Source of the DNA: Bacillus horti
Lineage (GTDB): Bacteria > Bacillota > Bacilli > Caldalkalibacillales > JCM-10596
Assembly: GCF_030813115.1 (NCBI RefSeq)
Contig: NZ_JAUSTY010000002.1
Location: 124,001 to 188,000 of the forward strand
Reading direction: 5' to 3'
DNA length: 64,000 nucleotides
Below are positions 45,349-55,059 of this stretch, piece after piece. The position numbers and the translations under genes are program-made. Under the pieces are notes generated by a model. That model saw only the letters and a list, made by a program, of their open reading frames with translations. It ran no database searches and was not told where the DNA came from. How positions within the stretch are numbered: the first letter of the stretch is position 1; each line of letters starts with the position of its first letter.

Positions 45349-46137
45349 TTGTCTCTAAAGAAATTTAGTCAAGAAGATTATGACAATTGGAGAATGTGGA
45401 GGGAAGATAGAGATCCTGAAGCAGGAAATAGGATCGTTTCAAAATATTTACCCCTAGTTGAATATGTGGTTCACCGTTTAGCCATTAGTCTACCTCATTC
45501 CGTTCACCGAGATGATTTAATGAGCTTTGGGTTTAATGGTCTTCTTGACGCGATTAAAAAATTTGATTTGGATCGTGGGTTACAGTTTGAAACTTATGCA
45601 AGCTGGAGAATAAGGGGAGCCGTTATTGATGGACTGAGACAAAGTGATTGGCTTCCTCGTTCTGTTCGTGAAAGAGCTAGAAAAATTGAAGAAGCCTATG
45701 CGATTCTGGAACAGGAAAAAATGAGATCCGTATCTGATAAAGAAGTCGCTCAATTTTTGGACATGACTGAGGAGGAAGTAAATCAGACGATTGTGGAAAC
45801 TTCACTCTCCACTCTTGGTTCAATCGATGAGCCAATCTATGATGAAGAAAATCATCAAACAGAAAGAGTCAATATGATCCTAAATGAAAGGGCAGAGCTT
45901 CCGGAGGCCCATATTCATAAGCAATTCATTAAGGACACGTTAGCTCAAGTGATTAATCGGCTTCCTGAAAAAGAAAAGATTGTCATCTCGCTATTTTATT
46001 TTGAGGAGTTGAATCTCACTGAAATTGCAGATGTTCTTGGTTTATCTACCTCAAGAATCTCCCAGCTGCATTCAAAAGCAATGCTACGACTTAAAGCTTC
46101 TATGACGAGATATGAGGAAATGATTCGTACCATTTAG
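45349..46137 (+). CDS. sigD: RNA polymerase sigma factor SigD (FliA)
   Basis: Directs transcription of flagellin, motor and receptor genes. It has 262 residues. Region 2 contains YLPLVEYVVHRLAISLPHSVHRDDLMSFGFNGLLDAIKKFDLDRGLQFETYASWRIRGAVIDGLR. Region 4 contains LPEKEKIVISLFYFEELNLTEIADVLGLSTSRISQLHSKAMLRLK. The TTG start follows AGGTGGTG. It is the last recognised gene of the fla/che operon and is followed by a terminator. Confidence 0.97.
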   Translation: MSLKKFSQEDYDNWRMWREDRDPEAGNRIVSKYLPLVEYVVHRLAISLPHSVHRDDLMSFGFNGLLDAIKKFDLDRGLQFETYASWRIRGAVIDGLRQSDWLPRSVRERARKIEEAYAILEQEKMRSVSDKEVAQFLDMTEEEVNQTIVETSLSTLGSIDEPIYDEENHQTERVNMILNERAELPEAHIHKQFIKDTLAQVINRLPEKEKIVISLFYFEELNLTEIADVLGLSTSRISQLHSKAMLRLKASMTRYEEMIRTI

Positions 46138-46174
46138 CTAAGTATGGCTATCTAGATGTGATCAGATCCCTTTT

Positions 46175-46212
46175 AATGAAAACAGTTCGTTAGCTACTGT
46201 TTTCATTTTCAT
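46175..46212 (+). terminator. terminator after sigD
   Basis: Perfect 12-base stem AATGAAAACAGT/ACTGTTTTCATT with a nine-base loop. The following T-run is modest (TTCATT), so read-through into the next gene is possible. Confidence 0.65.
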
Positions 46213-46223
46213 TGAAAATTATA

Positions 46224-46273
46224 TTGACAAGTAATTTTAATTATCGGTATCTTAAAGAAGAAGTAATTACTTG
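46224..46273 (+). promoter_or_regulatory. fapA-like gene promoter with palindromic operator
   Basis: TTGACA (46224-46229), 18-base spacer and TATCTT (46248-46253). CAAGTAATT at 46228-46236 overlaps the -35 box. Its inverted copy AATTACTTG lies at 46265-46273, within a perfect palindrome AAGTAATTACTT (46261-46272) just after the expected start site. The layout suits a dimeric repressor such as a MarR-type protein. The regulator is unknown. Confidence 0.5.
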
Positions 46274-46290
46274 TGTTAGGGGTGAATAAA

Positions 46291-47730
46291 ATGAGTACTC
46301 CACTAACAAGTCAGGATCTGTTTCCATTTGAGGGAGAACTTGAGGTTCAGCTTTCTGCTGACCAAATGAGCGTTAGTTTAACTTATTTTCCATCTGCAGA
46401 AAGTCAAGAAGCCGATACAGATAAGCATGAATTCAATAAAGAAACAATTGTAAGGTTTTTAGAAAGTCGAGGAATCACTTTTGGTATTTTAGATGATGTA
46501 ATCTCGCAATTTGCTGCTAATCCAGCTAGCTTTGCTCAGAAGGAGTTTATGGTGGCCGAAGGAAGAGCTGCGGTAGCTGGAGATGATTCTTATTTGGAAA
46601 TGCTTTGTTATTCGAGCAATCAAAGTAAACCAAAGGTAAAAAGGGATGGTAGTGTAGATTTCTACTCTATGACGAATATTGCAAATGTCGCCAAGGGGCA
46701 AATTCTTGGTAAAAAAATCCCTTCTACTGAAGGAAGAGACGGGATGACAGTTAGAGGTGAAATTCTTTCTGCAAAGGCTGGAAAAGATCTTCCGCTTAAA
46801 GCAGGAAAAAATGTCGTCATTGATCGGGAGAGCCAAGCTCTATATGCTGCACTTGATGGACAAGTATCCATCACAAATGTCATTAATGTATTCCCTGTTT
46901 TCGAAGTAAATGGAGATCTAGATCTATCTGTTGGAAATATCGATTTTGTAGGGAATGTTGTCATTCGAGGGAGCGTTCCTAGCGGCTTTAAGATTGTAGC
47001 CAAAGGTGATGTACGTATAACAGGAGGTGTGGAAGGAGCAGAGATCATTAGTGATGGCTCAATCCATATACAATCCGGTATAACTGGACAGCACAAAGGA
47101 TTGGTTAAAGCAGGCTTAGATATTCAGACTGGATTTATTGTAAACGGCACCGTCCAAGCGGAGGGCAATGTACTAGTATCTCAATCCATTATGCATTCTC
47201 ACGTAATGGCCGGTGAACAGGTAGAGTGCAAAGGAGATAAAGGTCTAATAGTAGGTGGGCATATTCAAGCTGGTAAAGCCGTTATTTGTCATACCATTGG
47301 AAATTCCATGACTACTTCAACAACTGTAGAAGTTGGAAGTCAACCTAAAGCATTAAATAGGAAAAGGGAAATTGAAAAGGAATTTACGGAGATTAGGGAT
47401 ACTTTGGACAAAACGGCAAAAGCAGAGGCGGTACTCCACCAAATTGCGAGCAAATTGGGACAATTACCAGCTGACAAACAGCAAATGCTTATCAAGCTGA
47501 CCAATACAAAGCTTGAAAATGAGAACAGATGGCGTGATTTAAAGGAAGAAATGGCTGAGCTAGAACAAGAACTCCAGAATTCTGAGCAATGCAAAATAGT
47601 AGCTTCTAAAACCTTATATGCTGGAACGAAGATTATTTTAGGAAAATACATGAAATATATTAAAGATACACAGACACGTATTGAGTATGTATTGGAGAAT
47701 AGTTTAATCGTCGGGAAACCCCTCATCTAA
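46291..47730 (+). CDS. FapA family (DUF342) protein
   Basis: 479 residues from the ATG at 46291 after AGGGGTGA. A variable N-terminal domain is followed by a long Val/Ile/Gly-rich repeat region (about 130-340: GKKIPSTEGRDGMTVRGE, then LDLSVGNIDFVGNVVIRGSV, VKAGLDIQTGFIVNGTVQAEGNV) typical of the DUF342 right-handed beta-helix. A C-terminal coiled coil spans about 345-450. FapA-type proteins are widespread in Firmicutes next to sigD. A role as a polymerising scaffold is suggested for relatives, but the function is not settled. Confidence 0.88.
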   Translation: MSTPLTSQDLFPFEGELEVQLSADQMSVSLTYFPSAESQEADTDKHEFNKETIVRFLESRGITFGILDDVISQFAANPASFAQKEFMVAEGRAAVAGDDSYLEMLCYSSNQSKPKVKRDGSVDFYSMTNIANVAKGQILGKKIPSTEGRDGMTVRGEILSAKAGKDLPLKAGKNVVIDRESQALYAALDGQVSITNVINVFPVFEVNGDLDLSVGNIDFVGNVVIRGSVPSGFKIVAKGDVRITGGVEGAEIISDGSIHIQSGITGQHKGLVKAGLDIQTGFIVNGTVQAEGNVLVSQSIMHSHVMAGEQVECKGDKGLIVGGHIQAGKAVICHTIGNSMTTSTTVEVGSQPKALNRKREIEKEFTEIRDTLDKTAKAEAVLHQIASKLGQLPADKQQMLIKLTNTKLENENRWRDLKEEMAELEQELQNSEQCKIVASKTLYAGTKIILGKYMKYIKDTQTRIEYVLENSLIVGKPLI

Positions 47731-47787
47731 GATTGGTTGAATTTTACACATGAATCTACTCCAACGACGAGTAAAGGAGAGCTGAAC

Positions 47788-48105
47788 ATGAGTTTAAAAT
47801 CAATTGAACTGCAGGTCGCCATTCCTCGTACACAGGAAGCAGGTAGAATGCAGGAACAGATGAATCAGCGAGGAGTCATACAACATCATCAATCTGCTGA
47901 GGAACAAAAGCACCAGGCAGAGCTACAACGTATGAGAGCAGCTCAGGCAGAAGCGAAAGGACAGGCGAAAATTTCATCCGAAGATCCTCAGTCTCAAGGA
48001 TCTCCACAGCAAAATTCGCAGCAGAAAAGCCAGCAGGACGAGGAAAAGAAAGCGAAGCCAGCCAAACATCCATATAAAGGTGGGCAGATTGATATATCGC
48101 TGTGA
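47788..48105 (+). CDS. small charged Gln-rich protein of unknown function
   Basis: 105 residues from the ATG at 47788 with AAAGGAG upstream. The N-terminal core MSLKSIELQVAIPRTQEAGRMQEQ is likely conserved. It is followed by a Gln/Ala/Glu helix and a disordered, Lys/Gln/Ser-rich tail ending in HPYKGGQIDISL, which looks like a short binding motif. It lies between fapA-like and swrB-like genes in an apparent operon. The family is not recognised by name. Confidence 0.65.
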   Translation: MSLKSIELQVAIPRTQEAGRMQEQMNQRGVIQHHQSAEEQKHQAELQRMRAAQAEAKGQAKISSEDPQSQGSPQQNSQQKSQQDEEKKAKPAKHPYKGGQIDISL

Positions 48106-48127
48106 AAATCGATGAGGAGTAAACAGA

Positions 48128-48766
48128 ATGTATATCATTATAGGCATTAGTTTTTTAGTTCATATTTTCACTATATTAGCTATTGTTGTTTTGTATCAAC
48201 GACGCACGCTAGAACGAGTCTCTTTGCCTTCGGTGAAGGAAGATGTGGAAACGCTTCACCAGAGCATGGAGGCTTTTATTGATGAAATTGAGAAGGAAAA
48301 TGAGGGCCTCTATGAGCGTATGGTGGGCTATATTCAAGAGAAGGATGAATCGTATCAAAATGATGTGAAGCTTCTCGAAGAAAAAATTCAAAGATTGGAA
48401 AAAGAAATGTACCATCCCGAACGAAACTCTAGCAAAACAGAGGGGCATATTAAGTCCAAAGCAGTTGAACAGTCCTCAATGGATGTCGTGCGTGGAGATG
48501 AGTCTAGCGAAGAAGAAAGTCATGATATGACTGAAAGAGCGTCGGAACCTCCCTTCCAAACAGAAGCAACTGATAGAGAAGAGGCTGCTATAGAAGGTCC
48601 AACTATAGAAGAATCAGCCATGGAAGAACCAGCATCTGCTCCCAATAAATTTGAGCAGGCCAAGGAGCTTTATAGACAAGGGTTTTCTATAGACCATATT
48701 GCAAAAGTGTTACAAATGGGAAAAGGTGAGGCTGCTCTAGTTGTTCATTTAATGAAGAGAAAATAA
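48128..48766 (+). CDS. swrB: SwrB-like protein (DUF6115)
   Basis: 212 residues. One N-terminal membrane helix (about 2-22) is followed by a coiled coil (about 35-95), a long acidic linker rich in Glu/Ser, and a C-terminal helix-turn-helix-like motif (NKFEQAKELYRQGFSIDHIAKVLQMGKGEAALVVHLM). In B. subtilis SwrB (YlxL) at this place, between sigD and rpsB, activates flagellar assembly and swarming. It is longer than the B. subtilis protein because of the linker. The assignment rests on architecture and position. Confidence 0.7.
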   Translation: MYIIIGISFLVHIFTILAIVVLYQRRTLERVSLPSVKEDVETLHQSMEAFIDEIEKENEGLYERMVGYIQEKDESYQNDVKLLEEKIQRLEKEMYHPERNSSKTEGHIKSKAVEQSSMDVVRGDESSEEESHDMTERASEPPFQTEATDREEAAIEGPTIEESAMEEPASAPNKFEQAKELYRQGFSIDHIAKVLQMGKGEAALVVHLMKRK

Positions 48767-48862
48767 TTAGAACCATACGCTAAAGTATAAAGGCTTATTT
48801 CTAGGGCTCACTAGGGGTAGGCTTTTAACTTTTTATCAACTATAAAAACTTGTTTCAGAGCA

Positions 48863-48891
48863 TTGAATTATTTTTTTCATTGTGTTATATT
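48863..48891 (+). promoter_or_regulatory. rpsB promoter
   Basis: TTGAAT (48863-48868), 17-base spacer, TATATT (48886-48891). A start near 48898 gives a leader of about 125 bases. Confidence 0.6.
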
Positions 48892-48919
48892 TACAAATGG
48901 TGTTAATCATTACACACGC

Positions 48920-48990
48920 AAGCCTTAGAGTAGATCATGGTGCTTAAGACTTATACTTAAGTTTGATATGCTGGCATAAAGCCAAGGCTT
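48920..48990 (+). promoter_or_regulatory. structured leader of rpsB
   Basis: AAGCCTT (48920-48926) pairs with AAGGCTT (48984-48990), closing a multi-branch fold. Within it CTTAAG pairs with CTTAAG (48943-48948 with 48956-48961), and TGGC pairs with GCCA (48972-48975 with 48981-48984, competing by one base with the closing stem). Such leaders often mediate feedback by the ribosomal protein; this is inferred. Confidence 0.4.
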
Positions 48991-49023
48991 AGCGGAGGAA
49001 CAAAACCAAAGGAGGAAACAAAC

Positions 49024-49725
49024 ATGGCAGTAATTTCTATGAAGCAGTTGCTTGAAGCTGGTGTTCATTTTGGACATCAAACACGTCGTTGGAACCCGAA
49101 GATGGATCGTTACATCTTCACTGAAAGAAATGGTATTTACATCATTGATCTACAAAAGACAGTGAAGAAGGTTGACGAAGCGTATAACTTCGTTAAAGAA
49201 TTAGCAGCAAACGGTGGGAAAATGCTTTTTGTTGGAACAAAAAAGCAAGCTCAGGATTCCGTTAAAGAAGAAGCGATTCGTTGTAACATGTTTTTCATCA
49301 ACCAACGTTGGTTAGGTGGTACTTTAACAAACTTTAAGACGATCCAAATTCGTATTAACCGCCTGCACAAGCTTGAGGCTATGGAAACAGACGGAACGTT
49401 TGAAGTATTACCTAAAAAAGAAGTTATTTTACTTCGCAAAGAAAAAGAACGTCTTGAGAAATTCTTAGGCGGAATTAAAGATATGAAGGGCTTACCAGAC
49501 GCATTGTTTGTTGTTGACCCTCGTAAAGAGCGTATTGCTATTGCAGAAGCTCGTAAGCTAGGTCTTCCAATCGTTGCGATTGTTGATACAAACTGTGATC
49601 CTGATGAAATTGATTACGTGATTCCTGGTAATGACGATGCGATTCGTGCCGTTAAATTACTTACAGCTAAAATGGCAGATGCTATCTTAGAAGGAAACCA
49701 AGGAGAGCAGACTACTACTGCTTAA
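49024..49725 (+). CDS. rpsB: 30S ribosomal protein S2
   Basis: Needed for joining S1 and initiating translation on the small subunit. 233 residues, starting [32 protein letters not shown] with the conserved [12 protein letters not shown] and [23 protein letters not shown] motifs. ATG follows AAAGGAGG. It heads the rpsB-tsf unit; a strong hairpin between the two genes suggests partial termination. Confidence 0.98.
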   Translation: MAVISMKQLLEAGVHFGHQTRRWNPKMDRYIFTERNGIYIIDLQKTVKKVDEAYNFVKELAANGGKMLFVGTKKQAQDSVKEEAIRCNMFFINQRWLGGTLTNFKTIQIRINRLHKLEAMETDGTFEVLPKKEVILLRKEKERLEKFLGGIKDMKGLPDALFVVDPRKERIAIAEARKLGLPIVAIVDTNCDPDEIDYVIPGNDDAIRAVKLLTAKMADAILEGNQGEQTTTA

Positions 49726-49730
49726 AGACT

Positions 49731-49768
49731 AGGGTGGTCTAGGGTGATTGCCCTTAGACCACCTTTTC
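49731..49768 (+). terminator. terminator or attenuator between rpsB and tsf
   Basis: GGTGGTCTAGGG pairs with CCCTTAGACCACC (one bulged T) around a TGATTG loop and is followed by TTTT. The short T-run would allow read-through to tsf. Confidence 0.75.
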
Positions 49769-49835
49769 ACTATGTTTTAGAGATTACTACATATCCCTAC
49801 TGGGGATAATAAGGATATAGAAGGAGGACAATAAA

Positions 49836-50729
49836 ATGGCTATTACAGCTAGTATGGTTAAAGAGCTACGCGAAAAAACAGGTGCGGGTATGATGGACTG
49901 TAAAAAGGCTCTTACAGAAACAGATGGTGATTTTGAAAAAGCGATTGAGTTCTTACGTGAAAAAGGATTAGCATCAGCTGCTAAAAAAGCTGACCGTATT
50001 GCAGCAGAAGGCTTAACAGCAGTTGAAGTTGATGGGAATGCAGCAGTATTACTTGAGCTGAACTGTGAAACAGACTTTGTTGCTAAGAACGAAGATTTTC
50101 AGGCCTATGTATCTGGATTAGCAAAGCACCTTTTAGCAAAGCGTCCTGCAAGTGTTGAGGAAGCTTTAGAGCAACAAATGGTTGGTACTGATTCTACAGT
50201 AAAAGAAAAACTAAGTGCCCTAATTGCTAAAATCGGTGAAAATATGAACTTCCGTCGTTTTGAAATTGTAGAAAAAGCAGACAAAGATTCTTTTGGTGCT
50301 TATGTTCATATGGGTGGACGTATCAGTGTATTAACAGTTGTAGAAAACTCTACAAATGAAGATATGGCTAAGGACATCGCTATGCATGTTGCGGCTATTA
50401 ACCCTAGATTTTTATCTACAGCACAGGTTTCTAATGAAGTAATCGAGCAAGAAAGAGAAATCTTGACACAACAAGCTCTTAATGAAGGAAAGCCTGAAAA
50501 CATCGTTCAAAAAATGGTTGAAGGCCGTATGCAAAAGTTTTATTCAGAGGTTTGCTTACTAGAGCAACCATTTGTTAAAGATCCTGATGTTACGGTTGCT
50601 AAGCTTCTTAAAAAAGAAGGGGACAACGTTACAATCAGCAGCTTCTTCCGCTTTGAATTAGGTGAAGGAATTGAGAAGCGTCAAGAAAACTTTGCTGAAG
50701 AAGTTATGTCTCAAGTTAAAAAATCATAA
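49836..50729 (+). CDS. tsf: translation elongation factor Ts
   Basis: Guanine nucleotide exchange factor for EF-Tu. 297 residues: N-terminal UBA-like region ([37 protein letters not shown]), the EF-Tu contact motif [10 protein letters not shown], and two dimerisation domains. ATG follows AAGGAGGA. Confidence 0.98.
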   Translation: MAITASMVKELREKTGAGMMDCKKALTETDGDFEKAIEFLREKGLASAAKKADRIAAEGLTAVEVDGNAAVLLELNCETDFVAKNEDFQAYVSGLAKHLLAKRPASVEEALEQQMVGTDSTVKEKLSALIAKIGENMNFRRFEIVEKADKDSFGAYVHMGGRISVLTVVENSTNEDMAKDIAMHVAAINPRFLSTAQVSNEVIEQEREILTQQALNEGKPENIVQKMVEGRMQKFYSEVCLLEQPFVKDPDVTVAKLLKKEGDNVTISSFFRFELGEGIEKRQENFAEEVMSQVKKS

Positions 50730-50743
50730 TATAAGCAACAGAT

Positions 50744-50771
50744 TAGGGAACACGATGTGTTCCCTATTTTT
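50744..50771 (+). terminator. rho-independent terminator after tsf
   Basis: Perfect 9-base stem AGGGAACAC/GTGTTCCCT with a GAT loop, followed by ATTTTTAA. Confidence 0.88.
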
Positions 50772-50778
50772 AAGGTAG

Positions 50779-50807
50779 TTGATACGATTTATGGAGTAGA
50801 ACATAAG
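50779..50807 (+). promoter_or_regulatory. possible pyrH-frr promoter
   Basis: TTGATA (50779-50784), 17-base spacer, CATAAG (50802-50807), directly after the tsf terminator. The -10 box is imperfect. Confidence 0.35.
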
Positions 50808-50886
50808 AAAGCTGCTTGTATGGTCATAAATGCTAAGAAAAAGACGAAAAATGCAGGAGTCCAGACATACATGTAGAAATATTTAG

Positions 50887-51627
<741 letters not shown>

Positions 51628-52185
51628 ATGCCGAATCAAGTGATTGCAGATGCACAAGAGCGAATGGATAAGTCGATTGCACAGCTTAGGAAAGAGCTCG
51701 CTAGTCTAAGAGCTGGGAGAGCCACTCCTGCTTTATTAGATAGAATTCAGGTCGAATATTACGGAGCATTAACTCCACTTAATCAATTAGCTAACATTGC
51801 TACTCCAGAGGCCCGTTTATTAACGATTCAACCTTGGGATAAAAGCTCGTTAGCTGATATAGAAAGAGCTATCCAAAAGTCTGATCTTGGCTTAACTCCG
51901 AATAACGACGGAACGATCATTCGTTTGGGTATTCCTGCTTTAACAGAGGAAAGACGTGCAGAGCTTGTTAAGACCGTTAAAAAGTACGGTGAAGATTCTA
52001 AGGTAGCCGTTAGAAATGTGCGCCGAGATGCAAACGATGATATTAAGAAAATCGAAAAAGAGGGTACTATTTCTGAAGATGAGTCCCGCCGTCATCAAGA
52101 ATCCATACAGAAAATTACAGATGAAAATATCGTATCCATAGATAAAATCGTTGCAGAAAAAGAAAAAGAAATAATGGAAGTTTAA
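51628..52185 (+). CDS. frr: ribosome recycling factor
   Basis: Splits post-termination ribosomes with EF-G. 185 residues forming a three-helix bundle and a small beta domain. Conserved motifs are [31 protein letters not shown] and [14 protein letters not shown]. The ATG is immediately after the pyrH stop. Confidence 0.98.
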   Translation: MPNQVIADAQERMDKSIAQLRKELASLRAGRATPALLDRIQVEYYGALTPLNQLANIATPEARLLTIQPWDKSSLADIERAIQKSDLGLTPNNDGTIIRLGIPALTEERRAELVKTVKKYGEDSKVAVRNVRRDANDDIKKIEKEGTISEDESRRHQESIQKITDENIVSIDKIVAEKEKEIMEV

Positions 52186-52201
52186 TCTATGGTGAGCTAA
52201 G

Positions 52202-52230
52202 TCACCCTCCGTCTAAGAGGGTGATTTTAT
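52202..52230 (+). terminator. terminator between frr and uppS
   Basis: Perfect stem TCACCCTC/GAGGGTGA followed by TTTTATT. GGTGA at 52191-52195 could pair instead with TCACC and disrupt the terminator, so an attenuation switch is possible. Confidence 0.7.
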
Positions 52231-52255
52231 TCATCACCTCTTTGGGGGAATGAAT

Positions 52256-53026
52256 ATGCTACATAATCTAAAAAAGTGGCTAAAATGGAAGAAAACTAAT
52301 AAAGAGGAATTACTACTTGAGAATATACCAAAACACGTTGCTATCATTATGGATGGTAATGGACGCTGGGCCAAAAAGCGAGGGTTACCTAGGGTAGCCG
52401 GACATCGTGCTGGAATGAAATCTGTTACTGAAATAACAAGAGCAGCCCATGAACTTGGGGTAGAAGTGTTAACACTATATGCTTTTTCCACGGAAAACTG
52501 GAAGCGTCCAAAGGATGAAGTAGATTTCCTGATGAAGCTTCCCCAAGACTACTTAGCTTCAGAACTAGAGGACCTTGTTCAAAAAAACGTGCAAATACGT
52601 TTGCTTGGAACAGAAGAGGGTTTACCTTCACATACGTTACAAGCTTTATTTGAAGCACGACAAAGAACAGAGCAAAATACAGGAATGATTTTAAACTTTG
52701 CTTTAAACTATGGAAGCAGAGCAGAGATCGTTCAAATGGTTAAAGAGATTTCCTCTAAAGTCAAATCTGAAGAAATTGATAGCGATCAAATTGATGAGAA
52801 GCTGGTTGGGCAGTTTTTACATTCAAGTGAGATGATTGACCCTGATCTTCTTATTCGGACAAAGGAAATTCGTTTAAGCAACTTTATGCTTTGGCAGTTA
52901 GCGTATACAGAGCTATGGTTTATAGACGTATACTGGCCAGATTTTCGCAGGGAGAACTTTGAACAGGCCATTCTTGAATATCAGCGCCGGGTAAGACGAT
53001 ATGGAACAGTAAAAGAAGATTCATGA
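52256..53026 (+). CDS. uppS: undecaprenyl diphosphate synthase (isoprenyl transferase)
   Basis: cis-Prenyltransferase that makes the C55 lipid carrier for cell wall synthesis. It has 256 residues from the ATG at 52256, 7 bases after GGGGG; the ATG at 52250 is too close. Asp33 in IIMDGNGRWAKKR is the catalytic residue. Further motifs are YAFSTENWKRP, LNFALNYGSRAEI and DLLIRTKEIRLSNFMLWQLAYTELWF. In the last, most family members read GGExRLSN; here the Gly-Gly pair is replaced by Thr-Lys. Confidence 0.95.
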   Translation: MLHNLKKWLKWKKTNKEELLLENIPKHVAIIMDGNGRWAKKRGLPRVAGHRAGMKSVTEITRAAHELGVEVLTLYAFSTENWKRPKDEVDFLMKLPQDYLASELEDLVQKNVQIRLLGTEEGLPSHTLQALFEARQRTEQNTGMILNFALNYGSRAEIVQMVKEISSKVKSEEIDSDQIDEKLVGQFLHSSEMIDPDLLIRTKEIRLSNFMLWQLAYTELWFIDVYWPDFRRENFEQAILEYQRRVRRYGTVKEDS

Positions 53027-53069
53027 TCATAAACGCTTTTAAGCAGGAACAGATCAGGAGGAAATGACG

Positions 53070-53861
53070 TTGAAGCAGAGGATAATAACAGGTGGTATTG
53101 GAGGGATTGGCTTTATAGCAATTCTCGTAATAGGTGGGGGTTGGTTCGCTACTCTTATTAGTCTGTTAGCGATAATAGGTTATATTGAGCTTTTGCGAAT
53201 GGCAAAAATTAAAGCATCTAGTATTCCTGCCCTATTAGGTCAAATCATGCTCATACTCATCCTAACATCAGCATTTGTTGAGCCATCCTCCACTTTTCTA
53301 GAACAGTACCATCTTCAGGTACTTGTTGGGGTAAGCTTGCTTTTATTGACATCGATTGTTTTCTCTAAAAATGCTTTTACTATTGAACAAGCAGGTCTAT
53401 TATTTATCGGTCTTATATATATTGGTTATGGCTTCTATTTTTTAATTGAAACTCGCTTAGAGCTTGGATTACAATGGACATTTTTTATTATTCTTATCAT
53501 TTGGTGTACGGATTCAGGAGCTTACTTTACGGGCCGACGCTTTGGTAAAAGGAAGCTTTGGCCCACGATTAGCCCAAACAAGACGATAGAGGGCGCAATA
53601 GGTGGTATCATTTTTGCGTTGATTGTTGGTTTGATTTTTTATTGGACAACCAAATTAGAATCACTATCAGTTCTATTACTCGTCTCTATTATCATATCTA
53701 TCATAGGACAGCTTGGTGATTTAGCTGAATCAGCGATTAAGAGACACTTTCATGTAAAGGATTCAGGAAGGCTTCTTCCAGGACATGGTGGTGTACTAGA
53801 CCGTTTCGACAGTATACTTTTTGCTTTTCCAATGGTTTATATTTTACAGATCTTCATGTAA
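53070..53861 (+). CDS. cdsA: phosphatidate cytidylyltransferase
   Basis: Makes CDP-diacylglycerol for phospholipid synthesis. About 263 residues and seven or eight membrane helices. The family signature near the C-terminus is SAIKRHFHVKDSGRLLPGHGGVLDRFDS. TTG at 53070 lies 8 bases after GGAGG and gives MKQRI, like B. subtilis CdsA. The ATG at 53064 is too close to that site. Confidence 0.95.
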   Translation: MKQRIITGGIGGIGFIAILVIGGGWFATLISLLAIIGYIELLRMAKIKASSIPALLGQIMLILILTSAFVEPSSTFLEQYHLQVLVGVSLLLLTSIVFSKNAFTIEQAGLLFIGLIYIGYGFYFLIETRLELGLQWTFFIILIIWCTDSGAYFTGRRFGKRKLWPTISPNKTIEGAIGGIIFALIVGLIFYWTTKLESLSVLLLVSIIISIIGQLGDLAESAIKRHFHVKDSGRLLPGHGGVLDRFDSILFAFPMVYILQIFM

Positions 53862-53889
53862 CTTTAATTAATGAAAGAGGAGTAGTAGA

Positions 53890-55032
53890 ATGAAATATAT
53901 TGCAGTCTTGGGTTCAACGGGATCAGTGGGTACACAGACGATGGACGTGCTTCGTGCTAAGCCTGAACATTTTAAGCTAGTGGCATTGGCAGCAGGGCAG
54001 AATGTACAAGTCGTTTTGGAACAGATTCACGAATTTCGACCTGCTCTTGTTTCCGTAGCTACAAAAGAAGCAGCAGAGCAAATCAAAGCACATGCTCCTC
54101 AAGGGGTTAAGATCATATATGGAGAAGAAGGGCTGCTTGAGGTGGTAACATACCCTCAGGCAGATGTTGTCGTTACGGCCATCGTAGGAAGTGTTGGTTT
54201 AAAGCCAACCTTAGCTGCCATAGAAGCTAAGAAAACGATTGCTCTAGCAAATAAGGAGACGTTGGTTACAGCTGGAAAGCTAGTGATGGAGCAGGCAAGG
54301 CGTTTTAACGTAGATATTCTTCCTGTCGACAGTGAGCATTCAGCTATATTTCAATGTCTTCAGGGAGAGAATAGGAAAAGAGTAGAGCAAATTATAGTGA
54401 CTGCCTCTGGAGGTAGTCTGCGGCATAAGAACAGAGCAGAGCTCGAACACGTTACTGTACAAGAAGTGTTAAATCATCCGAATTGGAGCATGGGATCAAA
54501 AATAACAGTGGATTCAGCTACAATGATGAATAAAGGTCTTGAAGTCATTGAAGCTCACTGGTTATTCGATATTCCGTTTGATCAAATTGAAGTGCTCCAG
54601 CATGATGAGAGCATCATTCATTCAATGGTTGTGTTTGAGGATAGTGCTGTTATGGCTCAATTAGGAACACCGGATATGAAGGTTCCTATTCAATATGCTC
54701 TAACTTATCCTGATCGTTACTCTATTTCTGGAAAACGATTAAATCTCGCGGAAATAGGGAAACTACATTTTCGCAAAATGGATTTTGAGCGCTTCCCTTG
54801 TCTTAGAATGGCTTATGAAGCTGGAAGGGCAGGCGGAACAGTACCAACCGTATTAAATGCAGCGAATGAAGTGAGTGTAATGCGTTTTTTACAAGGAGAC
54901 ATCTCCTTCTTAAGCATTGAGCATATCATTTCTAACGTGCTGGATAAGCATAGCATTATCCAAAACCCTGGTCTTGAAGATATTCATGCAGCAGATTTAT
55001 GGGCTAGGGAACTAGCTTTATCTATGAGCTAG
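53890..55032 (+). CDS. dxr: 1-deoxy-D-xylulose 5-phosphate reductoisomerase
   Basis: Second step of the MEP isoprenoid pathway, which supplies the substrate for UppS. 380 residues. The NADPH site is [15 protein letters not shown]. Active-site motifs are [30 protein letters not shown] and [35 protein letters not shown] follows AGAGGAG. Confidence 0.97.
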   Translation: MKYIAVLGSTGSVGTQTMDVLRAKPEHFKLVALAAGQNVQVVLEQIHEFRPALVSVATKEAAEQIKAHAPQGVKIIYGEEGLLEVVTYPQADVVVTAIVGSVGLKPTLAAIEAKKTIALANKETLVTAGKLVMEQARRFNVDILPVDSEHSAIFQCLQGENRKRVEQIIVTASGGSLRHKNRAELEHVTVQEVLNHPNWSMGSKITVDSATMMNKGLEVIEAHWLFDIPFDQIEVLQHDESIIHSMVVFEDSAVMAQLGTPDMKVPIQYALTYPDRYSISGKRLNLAEIGKLHFRKMDFERFPCLRMAYEAGRAGGTVPTVLNAANEVSVMRFLQGDISFLSIEHIISNVLDKHSIIQNPGLEDIHAADLWARELALSMS

Positions 55033-55059
55033 ACGAAATATGAGGAAGGTGACAACGTT

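Noticed and set aside
46489-47096. Two overlapping minus-strand frames inside the FapA-like gene
   Set aside because: They are antisense shadows of the beta-helix repeat coding region, with no start signals.
47340-47726. Minus-strand 128-codon frame inside the FapA-like gene
   Set aside because: It is a Ser/Phe/Leu-rich mirror of a Lys/Glu coiled coil and not a gene.
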